Source of the DNA: Clostridium cavendishii DSM 21758
GTDB taxonomy: Bacteria; Bacillota; Clostridia; Clostridiales; Clostridiaceae
Assembly: GCF_900141845.1 (NCBI RefSeq)
Contig: NZ_FQZB01000016.1
Span: forward strand, 74,189 to 138,188
Direction: 5' to 3'
DNA: 64,000 bases
Positions 58,877 to 64,000 of this stretch are shown here, in pieces (the first letter of the stretch is position 1; every line of letters begins with the position of its first letter). The notes under the pieces are model-generated. The model worked only from the letters and a program-made list of their open reading frames with translations. It was not told the origin of the DNA and searched no databases. Made by a program: the position numbers and the translations under genes.

Positions 58877-59332
58877 ATGCCAGGATTTACAGGTGTATTT
58901 CCAGTATTTAATATTCAATTTAAAATAGGAATCAAAGGATTAGCAAGTACAGAGGCTGATATGGTAACCATAGCTGATATGGAATCATTCAGTACAAAAA
59001 TAGACGGTAAGGCTGAAACGTGGACTTCATTTAGTACGTCTGGATGGGAAAGGTCGTTAATGACAAGTAAAGCATTTTCAGTTGATTTAAAAGGAAAAAG
59101 AAATGTAGGTGATCCAGGTAATGATTATGTTGCTGCAACTGCATGGAAAGATGGATTAGACTGTAGCACAAAAGGACAGATTTTGTTTCCAGATGGTGCT
59201 AAAGTAGATTTTAATTGTGTAATAGATGTTAAAAATGTTGGTGGTGGAGATGCTAAGAACGTTGCACCGCTTGAATTTGAATTAAAAGGTGATGGTAAAC
59301 CACAATATACCCCAGCACCAAAAACAGTTTAG
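58877..59332 (+). CDS. major tail (tube) protein
   Basis: 151 residues from ATG 58877, chosen because GAAAGGTAG lies nine bases upstream. 'MADMESFSTKIDGKAETWTSF', 'SKAFSVDLKGKRNVGDPGNDYVA' and 'DVKNVGGGDAKNVAPLEFELKGDG' in pieces are typical for siphovirus tube proteins, which stack as hexamers. The chaperone genes and tape measure follow in standard order. Confidence 0.88.
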   Translation: MPGFTGVFPVFNIQFKIGIKGLASTEADMVTIADMESFSTKIDGKAETWTSFSTSGWERSLMTSKAFSVDLKGKRNVGDPGNDYVAATAWKDGLDCSTKGQILFPDGAKVDFNCVIDVKNVGGGDAKNVAPLEFELKGDGKPQYTPAPKTV

Positions 59333-59345
59333 GAGGAATTAAGGA

Positions 59346-59684
59346 ATGGCTAAAGTTTATAATATAATGGATAGGCTTACAAATGATAAACCAGTAATTA
59401 AAATAGACAATGAACATGAATATACAGTGAACAATAGTAAGAATCAAGCAATATTTATTAAGCAACTTTCTGATGATGAGAAGTTAGATGACTTTGAGAA
59501 GATAGATAAAATAATCGAAGCAAGTCTTGGTAAAGAGGCTCTGGATTATATAAACAGTCTTAAACTATCCGTTAAAGCTACTAATACAATTATTAATACA
59601 ATAATGGCAGCTTTAAATGAAGTTGAGCTTGAAGAAATAGAACAGGAAGCAGTTAAACAAGCGAAAGGTTTTCGGAAGAGATAA
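59346..59684 (+). CDS. tail assembly chaperone (gpG-like)
   Basis: 112 residues, helical, with AGGAGG upstream. It binds the tape measure protein during tail assembly by analogy with lambda gpG. Near its end the codons GGT TTT CGG (59667-59675) precede TAA at 59682. A second frame, shifted by +1, continues without a stop to 60009, so a minority longer product (gpGT) is expected. Confidence 0.85.
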   Translation: MAKVYNIMDRLTNDKPVIKIDNEHEYTVNNSKNQAIFIKQLSDDEKLDDFEKIDKIIEASLGKEALDYINSLKLSVKATNTIINTIMAALNEVELEEIEQEAVKQAKGFRKR

Positions 59685-60009
59685 ATGGTATGATCTTGTT
59701 GAGGATTGGGGGCTTATAGAAGCCTCCTTTACAGCTCAGTATGGCATAAGGTTGAGAAGCGAAAATGATATGTCTTGGAGTGAATTCTGTACCCTCCTAT
59801 CAGGTATAATGGCTAAAACCCCTCTAGGTCAAATAGTTAGTATTAGGTCAGAAGAAAACGAGGATATGCTTAAAAACTTTACTCAAGAGCAACATAAAAT
59901 TCGTAATGATTGGAGAAATAGGAATAATACTATATGTGATATGACCGACGAAGAAAAGGCAGAAGAAGTGAGAAAAGTACAAGAAATATTTGCAAAAGCA
60001 TTTGGATAG
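59674..60009 (+). CDS. frameshift-encoded C-terminal part of the tail chaperone (gpT-like)
   Basis: This frame has no good start of its own at the junction. It reads 'GRDKWYDLVEDWGLIEASF' then 'TAQYGIRLRSENDMSWSEFCTLLSGIM' in pieces, the conserved gpT-like core of Gram-positive phages (tail length and tape-measure binding region). A +1 shift at TTT C of 59670-59673 would give a 220-residue fusion: 109 residues from gpG and 111 from here. A shorter in-frame ATG/TTG start (around 59752-59770) would cut off the conserved core, which argues for the fusion. Confidence 0.8.
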   Translation, partial: GRDKWYDLVEDWGLIEASFTAQYGIRLRSENDMSWSEFCTLLSGIMAKTPLGQIVSIRSEENEDMLKNFTQEQHKIRNDWRNRNNTICDMTDEEKAEEVRKVQEIFAKAFG

Positions 60010-60036
60010 CACTTAGATAAATCTAGGTGCTTTTTC
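60008..60036 (+). terminator. terminator-like hairpin before the tape measure gene
   Basis: AGCACTTAGAT (60008-60018) pairs with ATCTAGGTGCT (60021-60031, one G-T), followed by TTTTCT. It overlaps the chaperone stop codon and lies within the tail operon, so it probably lowers downstream expression. Confidence 0.7.
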
Positions 60037-60057
60037 TATATAGAAAGGAGGTATTTT

Positions 60058-63000
60058 ATGAGTGATAGTGTAGGAAAGATTACGTTAGATTTAGAAATTG
60101 CAAGTGATATAGGAAAACAAATAAATGCAATAAGTAATTCAATGGGTAAAAATTTGAAAGATACATTAAATAACTCTTTTAAATCTTCTTTTGATGGTAT
60201 AAATAAGAGTGCTAAAGATAACCTTAATAGTGTTAATAATACAATGAAAAGTATGTTGTCTAGGATGAAAGATTCTACAAGTAAAACTCTTTCGTCAGCG
60301 TTTGCTGCTATGAAAAAAATTAAGTTGCCAACTCCAAAGTTTCCTGAAGTTAAAATCCCTAAGCCTAAATTATCTAATGTATCTAAAACTATAGGAACTA
60401 GAGGGCCACCAACCACTAACAAAGAAATTTTAAAATCTCAGATTGAAGGTGTAGAAAGAACATTAGACAACACTAATGCTAAAATAGAGCAACAACAAGC
60501 TAAACTTGCTGGGCTTAGAGAAGAATATAATAATACTTTTAATCAAGCTAGGAAAAACAAACTAGAGGAACAAATATTAAAAACAGAAGAAGCTATAAAT
60601 AAGCTGATAGCTACATCTGATAAGTTAGGTTTTAAATTAGCTGATTTGGATTCTGAATTTAAAAAGTTAGGTGCATCACCTAGGATAGCTAATGCAGAAA
60701 CTACATCGTTAACGAATAAAACAAAAGCTTTTACTTCTAATGCAGGTAAAGCAGGTAATAGCACCAAAGGATTCTCACAAGCTTTAAAACAGCTAGGATT
60801 TGGAGCTAAAACAACTGGAAACAATTTTAGAGGTGCTTATGGTGGAGCTAGTATGTTTTTTAGTTCTCTTTTTAAATGGGGGATGGTATTTCCACTTATA
60901 ATAAAAGGAATAACTTCTATGGCAAAGTCAATTGGTGAAACATTTATGACTAACCAACAGTTTGCTAATTCATTAGCTCAAATAAAAACTAATTTAATGG
61001 TTGCTTTTACACCTATCTTCTATGCGGTTCTTCCAGCAGTGAATGCTTTAATGAGTGCATTATCTACTATAACTACCTATATAGCTATGTTTACAAGTGC
61101 ATTATTTGGTAAAACATATCAAGCTAGTTATCAAGCAACTCAAGGATTAATTAATGCAAAAGAAGCTATGGGTGATTATGGAACAACGGCTAAAAAAGCG
61201 GGTAAAGACGCAAAAGGTGCACTTGCTGGATTTGATGAAATTAATGTTCTAGCTAAAAATAAACATGATGGTGATAGTGGTGGAGGTGCTAAAAGTAAAG
61301 TTCCTAAACTAGTATCTCCTGGTATAAATACAGCCCCAACATCTGCTGCTGGAAAATCAGTTGAAGCTATGCTTAATAATTTAAAGGCAGTTATGGCTAC
61401 TTTATTTAATCCATTAAAGGCAGCTTGGCAAAAAGATGGTTCTAGTGTTATGTCTGCATTTAAACAAGCTATTGATGGAACTAAAAATACACTAAAGCAT
61501 TTATATGAAGTGTTAAAGACACCGCCAGTACAGCTATTTATAGAAAATGTAGCTAGAATAGGATTAGCGTTAGTTAAACTAGCATTGTCGATTTATAATA
61601 ATTTTATATTACCTATGACAAATTGGTTTATATCGAAGATTCCAGGATTAGCTAATGGGTTAAATCCTTTGTTAGAAAAAATAAGAGTTGCAATAGAATA
61701 TGTTTCAGGCAATAAGAATTTATTAACTGTTATTTGTAGCGCTATTTTAGGTGTTATAGCTGCTATTAAGGCATTAGAGTTCTCTTTAATAGTTGTAAGT
61801 TCTATTAAAAATTTAGGGATTGCATTGAATGTATTAGCTACTAATCCTATTGTTTTAGTAATAGCAGGTATAGCGGCTCTAGTTATTGGATTTACTGCAC
61901 TTTATGCATCTAATGAAAAATTTAGAGAATGTGTTAATAATTCGTGGAACAAAATTAGTAAAACTATTGATGATTTTTTTAATAATACATTAAAACCTTT
62001 AGGTGAATATTTTATTAATGGATTTGTTAACCCTATCATAGGAGCTTTAGTATCAACAATGTTGCCTATTTTTAAAGATATATTTAATAATTCAGGTAAA
62101 ATATTAAATGATTTTTTGAATTTAATAGTATCAACATTAACTAATGTAGTAGGTATTGTTAGCCCATGTTTGGAATTATTAAAGAAAATACTATTAGATT
62201 TTTTAAATATAATTAAAAATTTATGGGATAAGTATGGTATTGATTTATTAAATAATGTTTCTAATTTTCTTAAGGGATTAAAAGAAACTTTACAATTGCT
62301 ATGGGATAATGTTTTAAATCCAATAATTAAACCATTCTTAGAAATGTTATCTTGGTTATGGGATAAGCATCTTAAGGGATTAGTGAAACAAGTTGGTGAG
62401 TTTGTATTAAAGTGTGTTAATGGAGCTTTAGAGCTGTACAATGGATTTATTAAACCACTTGTAGATTGGCTTGTGATTACATTAGGACCTACTTTTTCAA
62501 ATATTATAAAATTTATCATTGATTTGTTTGGTACTTTTATTGCTAATATATCTGACATTGTAAAATCGATTCTAAAAATATTAGGTGGAATAATAGATTT
62601 TATAGTTGGTGTTTTTACTGGAGATTGGAAAAAAGCATGGCGTGGAGTAATTGATGCTTTTTCTGGTATAGCTGATTTAATAGGTGGAATATTTAAAGCT
62701 GCTTTAAATGTAACTATAGATGTTATAAATTTTGCAATAAAGGCGGTTATTGAAGGAATTAACGGATTAATACAAGGAGCAATTTATTTAATTAATAGAA
62801 TACCCGGGGTTGATATTAACTTAAATCCGATAAAAGCCCCTCATATATCAAAGTTAGCGACAGGAGGGGTTATAGATAGTCCGACCTTAGCTATGGTAGG
62901 GGAAGCTGGAAAAGAGGCTGTTGTTCCGCTTGAGAATAATACAGGGTGGATTGATAAAGTTGGTAGTGTAGTAGCTAGTGCTGTTTTAGCAGCAATACAG

Positions 63001-63150
63001 TTTAATACACAATCAAGTAATAATTCAAATAACAACACAGGAGATAGTGTATTTCAATTAGACGGAACCACGTTTGCAAGGTTATTTAAGCCTTATGCAG
63101 ATGCTGAAAATCAAAGAATTGGTAATAGTATGATAATACAAACAAAATAG
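60058..63150 (+). CDS. tail tape measure protein
   Basis: 1030 residues. A long coiled N-terminus (about 1-230, including 'IEQQQAKLAGLREEYNNTFNQARKNKLEEQILKTEE' in pieces) is followed by hydrophobic segments near 275-300, 315-350 and 560-620. The C-terminus carries 'LATGGVIDSPTLAMVGEAGKEAV' in pieces, the near-universal tail of tape measure proteins. AGAAAGGAGG precedes the ATG. By the usual proportion its length implies a tail around 150 nm. It sets tail length and helps DNA cross the membrane. Confidence 0.95.
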   Translation: MSDSVGKITLDLEIASDIGKQINAISNSMGKNLKDTLNNSFKSSFDGINKSAKDNLNSVNNTMKSMLSRMKDSTSKTLSSAFAAMKKIKLPTPKFPEVKIPKPKLSNVSKTIGTRGPPTTNKEILKSQIEGVERTLDNTNAKIEQQQAKLAGLREEYNNTFNQARKNKLEEQILKTEEAINKLIATSDKLGFKLADLDSEFKKLGASPRIANAETTSLTNKTKAFTSNAGKAGNSTKGFSQALKQLGFGAKTTGNNFRGAYGGASMFFSSLFKWGMVFPLIIKGITSMAKSIGETFMTNQQFANSLAQIKTNLMVAFTPIFYAVLPAVNALMSALSTITTYIAMFTSALFGKTYQASYQATQGLINAKEAMGDYGTTAKKAGKDAKGALAGFDEINVLAKNKHDGDSGGGAKSKVPKLVSPGINTAPTSAAGKSVEAMLNNLKAVMATLFNPLKAAWQKDGSSVMSAFKQAIDGTKNTLKHLYEVLKTPPVQLFIENVARIGLALVKLALSIYNNFILPMTNWFISKIPGLANGLNPLLEKIRVAIEYVSGNKNLLTVICSAILGVIAAIKALEFSLIVVSSIKNLGIALNVLATNPIVLVIAGIAALVIGFTALYASNEKFRECVNNSWNKISKTIDDFFNNTLKPLGEYFINGFVNPIIGALVSTMLPIFKDIFNNSGKILNDFLNLIVSTLTNVVGIVSPCLELLKKILLDFLNIIKNLWDKYGIDLLNNVSNFLKGLKETLQLLWDNVLNPIIKPFLEMLSWLWDKHLKGLVKQVGEFVLKCVNGALELYNGFIKPLVDWLVITLGPTFSNIIKFIIDLFGTFIANISDIVKSILKILGGIIDFIVGVFTGDWKKAWRGVIDAFSGIADLIGGIFKAALNVTIDVINFAIKAVIEGINGLIQGAIYLINRIPGVDINLNPIKAPHISKLATGGVIDSPTLAMVGEAGKEAVVPLENNTGWIDKVGSVVASAVLAAIQFNTQSSNNSNNNTGDSVFQLDGTTFARLFKPYADAENQRIGNSMIIQTK

Positions 63151-63163
63151 GGAGTGAGGTAAG

Positions 63164-63508
63164 ATGATTAAAATAAATGGAGTAGTTTTACCTGCTCCTA
63201 CTGATTATCAAGTATCTATAAATGACATTTCTAATGCTGAAAGAAACGCTAACGGAACTATGATAATAGAAAGAATAGCAACAAAAAGAAAGTTAGAATT
63301 AGCATGGAAGTTCTTAAGTAAAGAAGATCTAAGTAGACTACTTAATTTAGTAAGCCCTGTATTTTTTAAAGTGGAATATATAGACCCTCAGGATGGCGGA
63401 GTAAGAAATGGTACTTTTTATGCTGGAGATAGAAGCGCAGGGGCTTTAGACTTTATAAATGGTAATATTAGATACAAAGATGCTAAATTTAATTTAATAG
63501 AGAGGTAG
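63164..63508 (+). CDS. DUF6711-like tail protein
   Basis: 114 residues. 'MIKINGVVLPAPTDYQVSIND' and 'RNANGTMIIERIATKRKLELAWKFLS' in pieces match a small family (DUF6711-type) found just after the tape measure gene in Gram-positive siphoviruses, with tube-fold-like strands. Presumed distal tail or hub component. Confidence 0.8.
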   Translation: MIKINGVVLPAPTDYQVSINDISNAERNANGTMIIERIATKRKLELAWKFLSKEDLSRLLNLVSPVFFKVEYIDPQDGGVRNGTFYAGDRSAGALDFINGNIRYKDAKFNLIER

Positions 63509-63517
63509 GTGGGTGAA

Positions 63518-64000
63518 TTGATAAATGTAAGCAAAGAGTATAAAAAGTCAGTTTATGCACCTATTAGAAGTTGTAAAGCTAGAATTAAATTTAAAATATT
63601 AGATTATAAGGCTTATAAAAATATAAAAAAGGTTAGTAGTAGAGCAGAAATAAGCAGAGAAAACCAATTAACTAATAATATAAGAATACCTAATTTAAAA
63701 TATGCTACATTTGAAAAAGATTTTTTTAAGTTAGATGGAAGTTTTAATATTCCACCTAAAAGAAATGAGGGTAATGTTGAAATTGGATGGCTTAGTGAGA
63801 ATTTATGTGATGATAAATATATATTTAGCATTCCTGAAAAAATAGAATTAGAGTTTGAAACTGAAAGAAGCTCAATGGGGATTACAATATATTTTGATGT
63901 ACTTAATGAAGAGTATGCTACAGACTTTGATATAGATTTTTATTCAGCAAATAATACTTTAATAAGTCATGATAGTATAAGTAATAATACTTTAATAAAA
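63518..64000 (+). CDS. distal tail/baseplate protein, partial (runs off the window)
   Basis: Open from TTG 63518 to the last base with no stop, so at least 161 residues. AGGTGGGTG precedes the TTG. Beta-rich text ('YKKSVYAPIRSCKARIKFKILDY', 'IPNLKYATFEKDFFKLDGSF' in pieces) and position after the tape measure and DUF6711-like genes point to a tail-fibre/baseplate or tail-associated protein. Family cannot be fixed from the visible part. Confidence 0.75.
   Translation, partial: MINVSKEYKKSVYAPIRSCKARIKFKILDYKAYKNIKKVSSRAEISRENQLTNNIRIPNLKYATFEKDFFKLDGSFNIPPKRNEGNVEIGWLSENLCDDKYIFSIPEKIELEFETERSSMGITIYFDVLNEEYATDFDIDFYSANNTLISHDSISNNTLIK

Noticed and set aside
59660..59684. Classical -1 slippery heptamer for the tail chaperone frameshift
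   Set aside because: The downstream conserved frame is +1 relative to the first, and no X XXY YYZ heptamer leads into it; the +1 UUU CGG site fits instead.
61902..62558. Reverse-strand open frame of 218 codons inside the tape measure gene
   Set aside because: Antisense shadow of a long AT-rich gene, with no start signal.

Overview
The window is very AT-rich and reads as a Clostridium sensu stricto (low-GC Firmicutes) chromosome. Codon use is AGA/TTA/ATA-biased, Shine-Dalgarno sequences are strong (AGGAGG, AAGGTGG), TTG and GTG starts are frequent, and the household genes (MurT/GatD, UppP, PfkA, small alarmone synthetase, CitA/CitB-like two-component system) are typical of that group. No rRNA, tRNA or CRISPR array was seen. 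The species cannot be fixed from the sequence alone.

The left half (1-30200) is host chromosome. In order it holds: the tail of a LacI-type regulator; a chemoreceptor and a diguanylate cyclase; an AEC-type organic-acid permease with a D-lactate dehydrogenase-like enzyme, followed by a CitA/DcuS-like kinase and its regulator, with shared 11-bp operator-like repeats; three small genes that look like orphan immunity proteins; a CadD-like transporter; a three-gene NAD operon (PRPP-synthetase-like, NAMPT-like, NadE); a NitT/TauT-type ABC importer; a RelA/SpoT-domain alarmone synthetase; a PHP phosphatase; a polysaccharide deacetylase; MurT/GatD (lipid II amidation) with a degenerate CapA-like neighbour; a TPR protein; UppP; phosphofructokinase; and a beta-lactamase-fold protein without its catalytic serine.

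From about 30250 to the right edge lies a siphovirus-type prophage whose right end is outside the window. The integrase and lysogeny genes run leftward, and a divergent switch has CI-like and Cro-like genes, two sigma-A promoters and repeated ACGRAGT half-sites. Early genes follow: antirepressors (one a pseudogene), a sigma factor, a SNF2 helicase, a VRR-NUC nuclease, a HARP-HD protein, a Cas4-like nuclease fused to a Sak4-like ATPase, a DUF669-type ssDNA-binding protein, a family B DNA polymerase and a D5-type primase-helicase. A 295-bp cluster of GGTAAAAGAT repeats just after the primase is a candidate phage origin. The late region has an ArpU-like regulator, terminase, portal, a MuF-JAMM head protein, scaffold, decoration protein, capsid, connectors, tail tube, tail chaperones joined by a likely +1 frameshift, tape measure protein and the first distal tail genes.

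Several genes sit inside phage modules where they are not expected: a reverse-strand membrane protein between polymerase and primase, two membrane or coiled-coil genes between the terminase subunits, and a reverse-strand DUF2513-like gene in the head module. These are the best candidates for lysogenic-conversion or defence cargo. Functions given for them are inference only.
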